From NCBI RefSeq assembly GCF_012276695.1, contig NZ_CP038852.1:744001-808000 (forward strand): DNA of 64,000 nucleotides, read 5' to 3'. The translations under genes and the position numbers were made by a program. Positions within the stretch are counted from its first letter, which is position 1. Each line of letters starts with the position of its first letter. Below, in pieces: positions 27,567-37,112 of this stretch. The notes beneath the pieces were generated by a model. The model was not told the origin of the DNA. It made no database searches and saw only the letters and a program-made list of their open reading frames with translations. The stretch is from Candidatus Pelagibacter giovannonii. Its GTDB lineage: Bacteria; Pseudomonadota; Alphaproteobacteria; Pelagibacterales; Pelagibacteraceae.

Positions 27567-28780
27567 TGAAATATATAGATAAAAACTTAACAATTGAAAA
27601 AGTTAAAGTTCAAAAAATAGCAAAAAAGTTTGGTACTCCAACTTATTGTTATTCATATAAAAAACTGACGGAAAACATAAAAAATTTTAAAAAAAATTTT
27701 AGCTCTTTTTCTCCATTAATCTGTTTTGCTGTGAAATCTAATACTAATGTGAGCCTGATCAGAGAAATTAGAAAATTAGGGTTAGGTGCTGACGTTGTTT
27801 CAATGGGTGAATTAATGATGGCTCTAAAAGCTGGCATAAATCCAAAAAAAATTGTTTTTTCAGGAGTGGGTAAAACCTCAACTGAAATTAGTTATGCAAT
27901 TGATAAAAAGATTTTATTAATAAATGCTGAATCCAAAAGCGAAATTATTGAAATTGAAAAAACTGCAAGATTAAAAAAAAAAATAGTCAATATAGGTGTT
28001 AGACTTAATCCTAATACAGATGCCAAGACATTAAAACAAATTTCAACTGGGAAAAAAGAAAATAAATTTGGTGTAGATGAAAAAACTTTTTTTGAATTAG
28101 TAAATTTTACGAATCATTCTAAAAATATTAATCTTAAATGCTTAAGTGTTCATATCGGCAGTCAAATTTTAGATCACAAGCCATATGAAAAAATGCTCAA
28201 TGTTGTAAATAAAATAATAAAAAAAAGTGGTCACACCTTTGAATTTATTGATCTGGGTGGAGGTATGGGTATTTCTTATGAAAAAAATAGTAAAAAACTA
28301 AACTATCAAAAATATAACATTGCCATACAAAAATTTTTAAAAGGCAACAAAGTGAAAATAATATTTGAACCTGGACGATCTATAGTTGGTAATATTGGAT
28401 TTTTAATTTCTCAAGTTATCTATATAAAAGAAAACATTAAAAAAAATTTCATCATATTAGATGCTGCGATGAATGATCTTATGAGGCCAGCATTATATGG
28501 TGCAAATCACCAAACTATACCCGTAGTAAAAAGTAATAACATTTCAAAGAAAATTTATGAATTTGTTGGACCAATTTGTGAAAGTACAGACAAATTTACA
28601 ACTATAAAAGGTTTTCAGAAATTAAAAGAAAAAGATCTCGTGGTAATGTGCGATGTTGGAGCTTATGGAATGTCACTAAGCTCAAATTATAACATAAGAC
28701 CAAAACCAGCAGAATTAATAATTAAAGGATCAAAAATTAATATTATTAAGAAAAGACAAAAACTAAAAGATTTGATTTAG
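27566..28780 (+). CDS. lysA: Diaminopimelate decarboxylase
   Basis: Last enzyme of lysine synthesis: meso-diaminopimelate to lysine. It is a 404-residue fold type III PLP enzyme with an alanine-racemase-like barrel; the PLP Lys57 is in CFAVKSNTN, the glycine loop is DLGGGMGI, the phosphate loop EPGRSIVG, and CDVGAYGMSLSSNYN carries the C-terminal substrate residues, with the preceding CESTDKF catalytic Cys. I choose the ATG at 27566, which overlaps the lipoprotein stop. Confidence 0.96.
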   Translation: MKYIDKNLTIEKVKVQKIAKKFGTPTYCYSYKKLTENIKNFKKNFSSFSPLICFAVKSNTNVSLIREIRKLGLGADVVSMGELMMALKAGINPKKIVFSGVGKTSTEISYAIDKKILLINAESKSEIIEIEKTARLKKKIVNIGVRLNPNTDAKTLKQISTGKKENKFGVDEKTFFELVNFTNHSKNINLKCLSVHIGSQILDHKPYEKMLNVVNKIIKKSGHTFEFIDLGGGMGISYEKNSKKLNYQKYNIAIQKFLKGNKVKIIFEPGRSIVGNIGFLISQVIYIKENIKKNFIILDAAMNDLMRPALYGANHQTIPVVKSNNISKKIYEFVGPICESTDKFTTIKGFQKLKEKDLVVMCDVGAYGMSLSSNYNIRPKPAELIIKGSKINIIKKRQKLKDLI

Positions 28781-28792
28781 TTTTTGATTAAT

Positions 28793-29494
28793 ATGATAAG
28801 AAATTTTTTATTTTCGTTATTTTTTTTCTCAGGAATAGTTTTCATTTCCATAACCTTCTTGCCAGCAATTTTACTACCAAAAAAAATAGTTTTATTTGGT
28901 GGAAAAATTATGGGCTTTTGGACATCTTTATGTTTAAAAATATTTTTATCAACAAAGATAATTATTAAAGGTAAGGAAAACATAATTAGAGGAAAAAAAT
29001 TTTTTATAGCTGCTTCACACCAATCAATGTTTGAAACTTTTTTTTTACAAACTATCTTTAATTCTCCTGTTTTTATTTTAAAAAAAGAATTACTAATGAT
29101 TCCTATATTTGGCTGGTATTTAAAAAAAATAGGCTCAATTTCAATTAGAAGAAACAAAATTTCTAAAGAAAACTTGGGTTTTTTTGATGATATTTCTAAA
29201 CAAGTAAATTCATCAGAAAGACCATTAATAATTTTTCCACAAGGAACAAGAATATCTCCAGAAGATAGAACTCCTTTTAAAAAAGGGTCTGGAAGAATTT
29301 ATGAAGAATTAAATATTTCATGCCAACCAATTGCAATCAATTCTGGGAATACTTGGCCAAAGCATGGTCAAAAAAAAGTTAATACCATTCTAACAGTTTC
29401 AATTTTAAGACCCATTGAACCAGGACTAAGCAAGGAAATTTTTACAAAAGAATTGGAAAATACTATTTATTCTGAACTTGATACTTTAAACTAG
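28793..29494 (+). CDS. plsC: 1-acyl-sn-glycerol-3-phosphate acyltransferase
   Basis: A 233-residue membrane-associated enzyme making phosphatidate from lysophosphatidate. It has an N-terminal hydrophobic helix, acyltransferase motif I as SHQSMFET (H-x4-E, the form I know from alphaproteobacterial PlsC, against H-x4-D elsewhere), motif III FPQGTR and a late P-I motif. The TTG nine bases upstream is a weaker start than the ATG at 28793. The last four bases overlap dnaN on the other strand. Confidence 0.92.
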   Translation: MIRNFLFSLFFFSGIVFISITFLPAILLPKKIVLFGGKIMGFWTSLCLKIFLSTKIIIKGKENIIRGKKFFIAASHQSMFETFFLQTIFNSPVFILKKELLMIPIFGWYLKKIGSISIRRNKISKENLGFFDDISKQVNSSERPLIIFPQGTRISPEDRTPFKKGSGRIYEELNISCQPIAINSGNTWPKHGQKKVNTILTVSILRPIEPGLSKEIFTKELENTIYSELDTLN

Positions 29495-30603
29495 CCTTTC
29501 ATAGGCATTACAACAAATATACTATCAAAATCGCCCGGGTCTTTAATTAATGCAGGAGACCCTGTGTCATTGAAAAAAATTTCAATCTTATCGCCATCAA
29601 GTTGTGATGCTACATCAATTAAATATCTAGAATTAAAACTTATTTCTAGATCATGTTCAAACTTTACAGTTAAACTTTCTTTTCCATCGCCACTATTTGT
29701 GTTGTTAACTGATAAGTTTAGAACATCTTTTGACAAATTAAATTTAACTCCATCTTTTTTATCCAATGAAACTGAGGCAACTCTATCAACAGAGTCTAAG
29801 AATAATTTTAAATCTATTTCCAGTTTCTTTTGATTATTCTTAGGTATTACCTGAATATAATTTGGAAATTTTCCATCAATTAACTTAGATATTAATATGC
29901 TATTATTTAGCTCAAATTTTATTTTAGATTTAATATTTGAAATTTTAACATCACCATCGTAGCTTTCTAACAACGAACATAGTTGAAAAATTGTTTTTTT
30001 AGGAAGTATTATTGGTTCAAAATCTACTTGCCGGTCCAATCTTATTTTTGAAATTGACATTCTATGACTATCTGTAGCTGCTGCTGTTAAAAAATTTTTA
30101 TCTTCAATTTGTGTTTGATGAAAAAAAATTCCACTTAAATAGTGTCTAGTTTCATCATTAGAAACTGAAAATTTACATTTATTTAATAATTTTAATAATT
30201 GTTTTGATTTTATAGAAAATTCATTTTGATTAAAGTTCTCGTCTGTTAGTGGAAACTCAGATGCACTAATACAATTTAGATTGAAAATAGATTTTTCAGA
30301 CTCTACTTGAAGCTTGCTAACATCAGTTAAAGATAAATTAATTTTTTTTCCTGATGAAAATTTTCTTATGATGTCATACATAATAGATGACGTGGTGGTC
30401 GTGCTTCCCTCTTCTATAACTTCAACATTGTTAATTTGATGAATAAATATTAAATCTAAATCGGTTGCAGTAATTGTTAAATTTGAATTACTAGCATTTA
30501 ATAAAACATTTGACAGAATAGGAAGCGTGCTTCTTTTTTCAATTACGCCTTGGCAATAATTAAGTGCTTGTTGCAAATCTTGTTGATTAACGTTAAATTT
30601 CAT
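29491..30603 (-). CDS. dnaN: DNA polymerase III beta sliding clamp
   Basis: A 370-residue processivity clamp, three repeated DNA-clamp domains, of usual length. The start MKFNVNQQDLQQALNYCQGV and the C-terminal hydrophobic-pocket peptide (VVMPMKG) match the family, though the last residues are PMKG rather than the usual PMRL. The ATG lies 11 bases inside the dnaA 3' end, so dnaA-dnaN is one operon with coupled translation. Confidence 0.96.
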   Translation of the reverse strand: MKFNVNQQDLQQALNYCQGVIEKRSTLPILSNVLLNASNSNLTITATDLDLIFIHQINNVEVIEEGSTTTTSSIMYDIIRKFSSGKKINLSLTDVSKLQVESEKSIFNLNCISASEFPLTDENFNQNEFSIKSKQLLKLLNKCKFSVSNDETRHYLSGIFFHQTQIEDKNFLTAAATDSHRMSISKIRLDRQVDFEPIILPKKTIFQLCSLLESYDGDVKISNIKSKIKFELNNSILISKLIDGKFPNYIQVIPKNNQKKLEIDLKLFLDSVDRVASVSLDKKDGVKFNLSKDVLNLSVNNTNSGDGKESLTVKFEHDLEISFNSRYLIDVASQLDGDKIEIFFNDTGSPALIKDPGDFDSIFVVMPMKG

Positions 30604-32005
30604 TTTCTTTATTATACAATATCTGATTTTTTAGATTATTAATATTGTTTGTCATTTCTGGATCTTTTTCCTTCAATTTTTCAATAGTTTTTACCGAATG
30701 AATGATCGTTGTATGATCTCTATTAGAAAATTCTCTTCCAATCTCAGGCAATGACTTGGATGTCAAAATTTTTGTTAAATATATTGCTGTTTGTCTTGGT
30801 CTCACAAGATATCTGGATCTTCTTGAAGAAAGCATTTCACTTTTACTTATTTTAAAGAACTTACATACAGTCGATTGTATTAAATCTATTGTTACTTTGT
30901 TTTCCCCAATATTTAATAGATCTTTTAAAACTACTTTAATTTCTGATAAATTTGGAACTTTGTTATAAATTCTTGAAAAAGAAACAACTCTATTAATTGC
31001 TCCTACTAACTCTCTTATACTTGTGGTTATTTCTGTACTTATGAATTTTTGTATTTCTTCTGAAATATTTATTTGATTTGAATAAAAAATGTTTAGCTCC
31101 TCTGTTTTTTGCTTAACAATTTTACTCCTAAGCTCATAATCTGGTTTTTGTATATCAACAACAAGACCTCCAGCAAATCTTGATTTAATTCTATCTTGAA
31201 TTCTTGATAATTTGTTTGGAGCCCTGTCTGCCGAGATGATCACTTGTGAGCCTTTGTCTAATAATGCATTAAATGTATGAAAAAACTCTTCCTGCATTGC
31301 TTCTTTACCATTCATAAATTGAATGTCATCTATCAATAATATGTCAGTATTTCTAAAATATTCTTTAAACTTTACCATATCATTAGATTTAATTGATTTT
31401 ACGAACTGATACATAAATCTCTCAGCAGATATAAACATCACTTTGTTTTTTTCTTTTAATGAAAGACCAATTGAATTTAATAAATGTGTTTTACCCATTC
31501 CAACACCTCCATAAATATAAAGTGGATTATAATGAGAAATATTTTCTGAAACTTTCATGGATGCTTCATATGCTAGTTTATTACTTGTTCCTGTTATAAA
31601 ATTATCAAATCTTTTATTTGGATCTATTCTGTTGTATTGCAAATATGTATCTTTAATAAAGGATACGTTTTCATTATTTTCTTTTTTAGTAATATTATTT
31701 TCAATTTCATTTTCAGAATTTTTTTCAATAATTTTAAACTCTATTCTTGTTAAATCTTTCTTATAAATTTTTACTATTTGCAAAATTTGATCTAAATATC
31801 TTGAGGTAATCCAATCTCGGATAAATCTAGTAGAAACTGAAAGTAAGACATAACTATTCATCTCTTCTACAAAGTCTATCTTTCTAAGCCAGCTTTCATA
31901 TATATCTCTACCTAGCTTATTTTTCATATCTTTTTGAATTACAGCCCAGTCTAGAGCTTCAGAAGATAGATCTTTTATATTTTGTGTTATATTTTTACTT
32001 GTCAT
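30593..32005 (-). CDS. dnaA: Chromosomal replication initiator protein
   Basis: Initiator AAA+ ATPase, 470 residues from the ATG at 32005 (a TTG at 32038 is less likely). Domain I holds the N-terminal helices with WLRKIDF (W-x-x-x-I/D-x-x), a short linker follows, then Walker A GGVGMGKTHLL, Walker B LLIDDIQF, the arginine finger region and sensor motifs. The C-terminal DNA-binding helix-turn-helix ends with SNRDHTTIIHSVKTIE (signature motif). It overlaps dnaN by 11 bp. The 404-bp spacer upstream is by far the longest in the window. Confidence 0.97.
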   Translation of the reverse strand: MTSKNITQNIKDLSSEALDWAVIQKDMKNKLGRDIYESWLRKIDFVEEMNSYVLLSVSTRFIRDWITSRYLDQILQIVKIYKKDLTRIEFKIIEKNSENEIENNITKKENNENVSFIKDTYLQYNRIDPNKRFDNFITGTSNKLAYEASMKVSENISHYNPLYIYGGVGMGKTHLLNSIGLSLKEKNKVMFISAERFMYQFVKSIKSNDMVKFKEYFRNTDILLIDDIQFMNGKEAMQEEFFHTFNALLDKGSQVIISADRAPNKLSRIQDRIKSRFAGGLVVDIQKPDYELRSKIVKQKTEELNIFYSNQINISEEIQKFISTEITTSIRELVGAINRVVSFSRIYNKVPNLSEIKVVLKDLLNIGENKVTIDLIQSTVCKFFKISKSEMLSSRRSRYLVRPRQTAIYLTKILTSKSLPEIGREFSNRDHTTIIHSVKTIEKLKEKDPEMTNNINNLKNQILYNKENEI

Positions 32006-32409
32006 AAAATTTGTAGGAATAAAGTCAGTTAGAAGCAAAATTATTTTTTTGCAATAAATAATTTTGTAAAAGCAAAAATAAATAAAATCTACATTTGCAA
32101 TAAATAATTTAATTAAAAAAAAAATAAATAAAATCTATAGGCGATTCATTTCTAACGGGAATATTCTCTCTAATGCTCATGTAATAATACAATCATGAAG
32201 CGGTCTGTTTTCAACCTTAGAAATTATTTTGCCTCAGTATTATTTAATTGAATAGTTAAATTTTAGAAATTTTAAATCTATGAGTGTAAGATTTATAAAT
32301 TATGTTTCTTATTATTTTACTAAATCTATATATAGTTAATCCCAAAATAGGATTTCTTATATATTGTAAGTACTATTAGTTGAAATTTCAAATCACTGTA
32401 TATAAGAAA
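32006..32409. other. 404-bp rpsT-dnaA spacer, candidate replication origin and/or structured leader
   Basis: No supported gene is present. Reading left to right it has: two imperfect 43-bp direct repeats (32051 and 32097), very A/T-rich like an unwinding element; a less AT-rich patch with an 8-bp dyad (ATTTCTAA at 32148 / TTAGAAAT at 32217) enclosing a 7-bp hairpin (32175-32201); and a 12-bp inverted repeat at 32352-32410 that ends at the rpsT stop. TTATATACA (- strand, 32405-32397) is one mismatch from TTATNCACA. No cluster of consensus DnaA boxes is visible, so origin function is a guess from position and composition. Confidence 0.4.
32051..32139. repeat. Two imperfect 43-bp tandem direct repeats upstream of dnaA
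   Basis: Copies begin GCAATAAATAATTT at 32051 and 32097 and both end in AAATAAATAAAATCTA, period 46. They lie 46 bp before the dnaA ATG and are nearly all A/T. Confidence 0.75.
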
Positions 32410-32410
32410 T
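32352..32410 (-). terminator. Long inverted repeat at the rpsT 3' end
   Basis: ATTTCTTATATA (32352-32363) and TATATAAGAAAT (32399-32410) are perfect 12-bp complements separated by 35 bases, which hold a further 12-bp palindrome TTGAAATTTCAA (32380-32391). Placed straight after the rpsT stop on the - strand, it may terminate or protect the rpsT mRNA. There is no strong T-tract, so terminator function is uncertain. Confidence 0.4.
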
Positions 32411-32670
32411 TATAAAGCTGAAATTTTCTTTGTTATTCTTGAAATGTTTCTTGAGGCATTTGCTTTCTTTATAATTCCAGTTTTTGCAACTTTCATCAAT
32501 TCAGAGTTCAATTTTGGCAAGAATTTTAATGCTTCATCTTTTTTCTTTTCTACTAGAAGTAGATTCATTTTTTTTATAGCATTTCTATACTTACTCTTAC
32601 GAGCCTTATTAACCAGTGTTTGTGTAGCAATTTTTCTAATTCTTTTAATTGCTGATTTTGTGTTTGCCAT
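32410..32670 (-). CDS. rpsT: 30S ribosomal protein S20
   Basis: A 86-residue, Lys/Arg-rich helical protein that binds 16S rRNA early in 30S assembly. From the ATG at 32670 it begins MANTKSAIKRIR, the universal S20 N-terminus; the 21 residues encoded upstream have no homology and belong to the leader overlapping mutM's end. The gene lies between mutM and dnaA, the usual alphaproteobacterial arrangement. Confidence 0.95.
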   Translation of the reverse strand: MANTKSAIKRIRKIATQTLVNKARKSKYRNAIKKMNLLLVEKKKDEALKFLPKLNSELMKVAKTGIIKKANASRNISRITKKISAL

Positions 32671-32720
32671 AAGCGCAGTGGTATAGCTTGAGAATTTATA
32701 CTGGTCAATAGAATAATTCC

Positions 32721-33584
32721 CTATTTTTGGCAAATATTACAAAAGAAAGTTGATCTACCAGATATGAATATTTTCTGAATTTTCCCATTACATTTATTTC
32801 TTAAACAGCTTAGACTTTCTCTTTGATAAACTCTAAATTCTTTTTGGAAGTTTCCACTTTTTCCTGTGATGTTTTTAAAATCTCGAATACTTGACCCTCC
32901 TTTTTTAATAGCCCTTTTAAGTATACTTTTTGAATAAGTAATAATTTTTTTGCAATCTTCTTTGGTTAATTTTGATGCATAGGTAGTTGGATTAATTTTG
33001 CATAAGAATAAAATTTCACTAGCATAGATATTTCCAATTCCTGATACAAAATTTTGATCTAATAAGAAACTTTTTATATCTTTTTTTTTATTTGTGAAAT
33101 AATCAATTAAATATTCTAAGTTAAAATTTTTAAAAAAAGGTTCTGGTCCTAAGTGACTAAATCTTTTTTCAAGTTCCTTCTTATTATCTATAAATTTAAA
33201 AAAACCAAATCTTCTAGGATCATTGTATATTACTCTTAAACCCTCAAAATGAATCTCGACATGGTTATGTTTTTCTGGAAGGCTTGGTGAGTTATAAAAA
33301 CTAGTATTGGTAAACTTACTAATCTTATCTTTTTTTATTAAATGCACAGTCCCAGACATTCCTAAATGAATTAAACAAAAGGATTCATCATTAAAATTCA
33401 AGATCAAATACTTTGAAAATCTAGTTACTTTTTTAATAATTTTATTTTTTAATAATTCTTCAAATTTTATAGGAATTTTAAACCTTAAGTTTCTATTCGT
33501 AATTATTATTTTTTTGATTTTTTTACGCTCTATTTTTTTAGATAACGATTGTTTGACTATTTCTACTTCTGGTAATTCTGGCAT
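32721..33584 (-). CDS. mutM: Formamidopyrimidine-DNA glycosylase
   Basis: Base-excision repair enzyme removing 8-oxoguanine and FaPy, with AP-lyase activity. The 287-residue protein starts MPELPEVE, giving the catalytic Pro2 and Glu3 after Met removal, has the helix-two-turn-helix region and ends in a C-terminal zinc finger (Cys260, Cys265, Cys282, Cys285). Length is normal for Fpg. It is divergent from ubiE with only 35 bp between starts, so the two promoters must overlap. Confidence 0.96.
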   Translation of the reverse strand: MPELPEVEIVKQSLSKKIERKKIKKIIITNRNLRFKIPIKFEELLKNKIIKKVTRFSKYLILNFNDESFCLIHLGMSGTVHLIKKDKISKFTNTSFYNSPSLPEKHNHVEIHFEGLRVIYNDPRRFGFFKFIDNKKELEKRFSHLGPEPFFKNFNLEYLIDYFTNKKKDIKSFLLDQNFVSGIGNIYASEILFLCKINPTTYASKLTKEDCKKIITYSKSILKRAIKKGGSSIRDFKNITGKSGNFQKEFRVYQRESLSCLRNKCNGKIQKIFISGRSTFFCNICQK

Positions 33585-33619
33585 TTGAGACTATATTATC
33601 AATAAATAATAAATTTAAT

Positions 33620-34324
33620 ATGCAACAATATCTCCAAAATAAAAAAGGCCTTGTTCAAAGGGTCTTTGATAATGTCTATGACAAATATGATTTGATGAAT
33701 GACTTTATGTCATTAGGAGTTCATAGAATTTGGAAAAAAGATCTATTAAGTTGGATGAACCCTTCAAATAATAAAACCTTAATTGATGTTGCATGTGGTA
33801 CTGGAGATCTTGGTAAACTTTTTTTAGATGCAACTGATAAAAATGGAGAAATATTTTGTGTTGATCCAAATAAAGGAATGATTGGTAAAGGCAAAGAAAA
33901 GTTAAGTACTTATAAAAATATCAATTGGATAATAGCTCCTGCTGAAAAACTGCCCATTCAGGATAATTCTTGCGATTATTACACAATTAGTTTTGGGCTG
34001 CGAAATACCAAAGATCTAAACAAAGCTCTATCAGAAGCTTATAGAGTTTTAAAACCAGGAGGTCGTTATTTATGTTTAGAATTTTCTAAAATTCAAAACT
34101 CTAATTTGGACTTTATATATAAAAACTATTCAAGACTTATTCCTTTGGTTGGTAAAGCTATTGTTGGACAAAAAGAACCTTATGAATATCTAATTAAAAG
34201 CATTGAAGAATTTATTAATCAAGAAGAATTGATAGATTTGATGAATAAAAATAAATTTGTTAACTGTAGTTATAGAAATTTATCAGGTGGAATTGTAGCT
34301 ATTCATTCAGGTTGGAAGGTCTAA
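33620..34324 (+). CDS. ubiE: Ubiquinone biosynthesis C-methyltransferase
   Basis: A 234-residue SAM-dependent methyltransferase that C-methylates the benzoquinol ring. SAM motif I is DVACGTGD; the family motifs VFDNVYDKYDLMND at the N-terminus and YRVLKPGGR are present. It overlaps ubiB by one base (TAATG), forming a coupled pair for ubiquinone synthesis; coq7 is elsewhere in the window. Confidence 0.96.
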   Translation: MQQYLQNKKGLVQRVFDNVYDKYDLMNDFMSLGVHRIWKKDLLSWMNPSNNKTLIDVACGTGDLGKLFLDATDKNGEIFCVDPNKGMIGKGKEKLSTYKNINWIIAPAEKLPIQDNSCDYYTISFGLRNTKDLNKALSEAYRVLKPGGRYLCLEFSKIQNSNLDFIYKNYSRLIPLVGKAIVGQKEPYEYLIKSIEEFINQEELIDLMNKNKFVNCSYRNLSGGIVAIHSGWKV

Positions 34325-35892
34325 TGTTAAAAAAAATTTTCATTTTATTTAAATTAGGAAGAAAATTAGCTCGTTCTGACATCCTAGCTATTCTTTCTAA
34401 GTTTAAGAGACCACCCTTAGCAATCAAGATTCTCTTTCAAATATTTTCATTTTCTTTTTCAACTCCTAACAAAACTAATTTAAACGAAAATGAAGGAGCA
34501 AAGCTATCTAAATCTCTACAATCAATGGGAACTACATTTATTAAATTAGGACAGTTTTTAGTTACTAGACCTGATATTATTGGAGATGATTTAGCAAAAC
34601 AATTAGAGGGCTTACAAGATAGATTGCCCGCTTTTACTTTAACTGAAGCAAAAACAATAATCAAAAAAGATCTAGGAGATGATACGTTCAATTCAATCAT
34701 TGATTTAAGTGAACCAGTTGCAGCAGCTTCAATAGCGCAGGTTCATAAAGCAAAAATAAATGATAATGGAACCATAAAGGATGTTGCTATTAAAATTTTA
34801 AGACCAGATATTAAAAAAGTATTTAATGAAGAAATAGATGCCTTAATGCTTTTTGCTTTTATGATTGAGTCATTTATAAAAAAAACTAAAAGATTAAAAT
34901 TAGTAGAAGTTGTTTTTCTTCTTAAAGAAATAACTAATTTAGAAATGGATTTAAGATTTGAGGCAGCAGCTGCAAATGAATACGCTGAAAATACAAAGAA
35001 TGATGCAGGTTTCAGGGTTCCTACTATTTATTGGAATTTTACAAGCGAAAATGTGATGACACTTGATTGGGTTGATGGTGTTTCTATTCGTGAAACAGAA
35101 GATTTACAAAAAAGAAACATAGATACTAAAAGGATTGCATCTGATGTTATTCAACATTTTTTAAGACATGCTGTTAGAGATGGTTTTTTTCATGCTGATA
35201 TGCATCAAGGAAATATATTTATCGATGATAATGGACAAATTGTTCCTATAGATTTTGGTATAATGGGAAGATTAGATAATCTTAGTAAAAGATTTTTAGC
35301 TGAGATTTTATTTGGATTTATTCAAAGAGACTACAAAAAAGTTGCTGAAGTACATTTGGTTGCTGGTCTAGTTCCTAAAGATGTACCTGTTAATGATTTA
35401 GCGCAAGCGTTAAGATCTATTGGTGAGCCAATCTTTGGGCAATCTGTAAAAGATATTTCTGGTGGGAAATTGTTAAAACAGCTTTTTGAAGTTACTGAAA
35501 AATTTAACATGCAAACCCAACCACAATTATTGATGTTACAAAAAACAATGGTAGTCGTTGAAGGTGTAGCCAGAAAACTTAACCCTAATACCAATATATG
35601 GGAGACTTCAAAACCAGTTTTAGAAAATTGGTTAAGAGAAACAAAAGATCCAATCAATACCTTAAATGAAAGTTTAAAAACTACTACTGAAGTAATTAAA
35701 AGATTGCCTGATTTTCCAGAGATTATGGATAAAGCCAATCAAGCTCTATCGTTTTTAGCAAGTGGACAGATCCCCCAAAATTCAAATTCGTTTACCGCTT
35801 TAAATGAAAAGAGATCTGAAATGACTGCCTTTAGAAATCAGTCTATTGTTGGTTTATTACTGCTTGTAATTTTTGGTCTAGTAGTATTTTAA
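34324..35892 (+). CDS. ubiB: Ubiquinone biosynthesis protein UbiB (ABC1/ADCK kinase-like)
   Basis: A 522-residue atypical kinase/ATPase needed for aerobic ubiquinone synthesis. The KxGQ motif (LGQFLVTRPDI region), the A-rich loop replacing the kinase glycine-rich loop (AAASIAQVHKA), the ExD region and the HADMHQGNIF catalytic loop with DFG (PIDFGIMG) are visible. A C-terminal hydrophobic helix anchors it to the membrane. I take the ATG at 34324, which overlaps the ubiE stop, over the one at 34312. Confidence 0.95.
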   Translation: MLKKIFILFKLGRKLARSDILAILSKFKRPPLAIKILFQIFSFSFSTPNKTNLNENEGAKLSKSLQSMGTTFIKLGQFLVTRPDIIGDDLAKQLEGLQDRLPAFTLTEAKTIIKKDLGDDTFNSIIDLSEPVAAASIAQVHKAKINDNGTIKDVAIKILRPDIKKVFNEEIDALMLFAFMIESFIKKTKRLKLVEVVFLLKEITNLEMDLRFEAAAANEYAENTKNDAGFRVPTIYWNFTSENVMTLDWVDGVSIRETEDLQKRNIDTKRIASDVIQHFLRHAVRDGFFHADMHQGNIFIDDNGQIVPIDFGIMGRLDNLSKRFLAEILFGFIQRDYKKVAEVHLVAGLVPKDVPVNDLAQALRSIGEPIFGQSVKDISGGKLLKQLFEVTEKFNMQTQPQLLMLQKTMVVVEGVARKLNPNTNIWETSKPVLENWLRETKDPINTLNESLKTTTEVIKRLPDFPEIMDKANQALSFLASGQIPQNSNSFTALNEKRSEMTAFRNQSIVGLLLLVIFGLVVF

Positions 35893-35900
35893 TTCGCACA

Positions 35901-37106
35901 ATGAATAATTTATCTGAAAGAAAAATACTTTTAATAATATGTGGTGGCATATCTGCTTATAAAAGTTTAGAACTAATTAGATCATTAAAAAAATTAGGTG
36001 CAAAAGTTAAAACTATTCTTACTAAAAGTGCCAAAGAATTTATAACTCCTTTGTCCGTTGCCTCCCTATCTCAAGAAAAAGTTTATGAAGACTTATTTAG
36101 CCCTGAAGATGAGGCTGAAATGGATCATATTTCACTTTCTAGATGGGCAGACTTAATTGTTGTGGCTCCAGCTACGGCTAATACAATTTCAAAATTGAGT
36201 GTAGGATCCTCGGAAGATCTTGCTTCGACTGTAATTTTGGCATCTGATAAAGATATTTTTTTAACGCCAGCTATGAATGTTAGAATGTGGGAGCACCCAT
36301 CAACAAAAGAAAATCTTAAAAAATTACAATCATTTGGTTATAAGATTATTGGTCCTGAAATTGGAGATATGGCCTGTGGAGAATTTGGTGAAGGGAAAAT
36401 GACTGAACCAAATAATATTGTTCAAGAAATTAATTCATACTTTAGTGAATTAAATAAAAATTATAAATTAAAAGCCTTAGTAACTGCCGGACCAACTAAT
36501 GAATATATTGACCCTGTAAGATTTATAACAAATAAATCTTCTGGAAAACAAGGCCATGCTTTAGCAAAAGCATTTGCTAAAAAAGGCTTTCAAACTACTT
36601 TAATTTCTGGACCTACAAATTTAGAGGTGGGCAGCAATATAAACTTAATTAAAGTAGAAACTGCAGATGAGATGTTTAAAGCTACACAAGATAATCTACC
36701 GGTAGATGTAGCAATTTTTTCAGCAGCTGTTGCTGACTTCAAGGTTAAAGAAACAAATAATAATAAAATAAAAAAACAGGAAAAATTACATTTAGAACTA
36801 GAAAAAAATATTGATGTTTTAAATTATGTATCAAAACATAATTCTCTTAGACCAAAGCTGGTAATTGGATTTGCTGCAGAAACTAATAATATAGAAGAGA
36901 ATGCAAAAAAAAAATTAAAAGAAAAAAATTGTGACTGGATAATAGCAAATGATGTATCCAATAAAGCAATTGGATTTGACTCTAATTTTAATGAAGTTTC
37001 AATTTATCATAAAGATAAAGATATGGATGATGAAAGACTTACAATAAAAAGTAAATCTGAAATTTCTGATGAAATAGTAGAAAGAGTTATTAAAAAATTA
37101 AATTAA
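35901..37106 (+). CDS. coaBC: Bifunctional phosphopantothenoylcysteine decarboxylase/synthetase
   Basis: A 401-residue bifunctional coenzyme A synthesis enzyme. The N-terminal flavin domain (CoaC) has ICGGISAYK, the catalytic region with HISLSRWADLIVVAPATANT, and the PAMN motif at TPAMNVRMW with a Cys further on (MACGEFGEG). The C-terminal CoaB synthetase domain has NKSSGKQGHALA and NDVSN. It makes 4'-phosphopantetheine from 4'-phosphopantothenate. Spacing to ubiB and dut is 8 and 6 bases. Confidence 0.96.
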   Translation: MNNLSERKILLIICGGISAYKSLELIRSLKKLGAKVKTILTKSAKEFITPLSVASLSQEKVYEDLFSPEDEAEMDHISLSRWADLIVVAPATANTISKLSVGSSEDLASTVILASDKDIFLTPAMNVRMWEHPSTKENLKKLQSFGYKIIGPEIGDMACGEFGEGKMTEPNNIVQEINSYFSELNKNYKLKALVTAGPTNEYIDPVRFITNKSSGKQGHALAKAFAKKGFQTTLISGPTNLEVGSNINLIKVETADEMFKATQDNLPVDVAIFSAAVADFKVKETNNNKIKKQEKLHLELEKNIDVLNYVSKHNSLRPKLVIGFAAETNNIEENAKKKLKEKNCDWIIANDVSNKAIGFDSNFNEVSIYHKDKDMDDERLTIKSKSEISDEIVERVIKKLN

Positions 37107-37112
37107 AATTTA

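Noticed and set aside
28793..29494. PlsC motif I H-x4-E as a damaged active site
   Set aside because: I recall HQSxxET in alphaproteobacterial PlsC, so it is likely a lineage form rather than decay.
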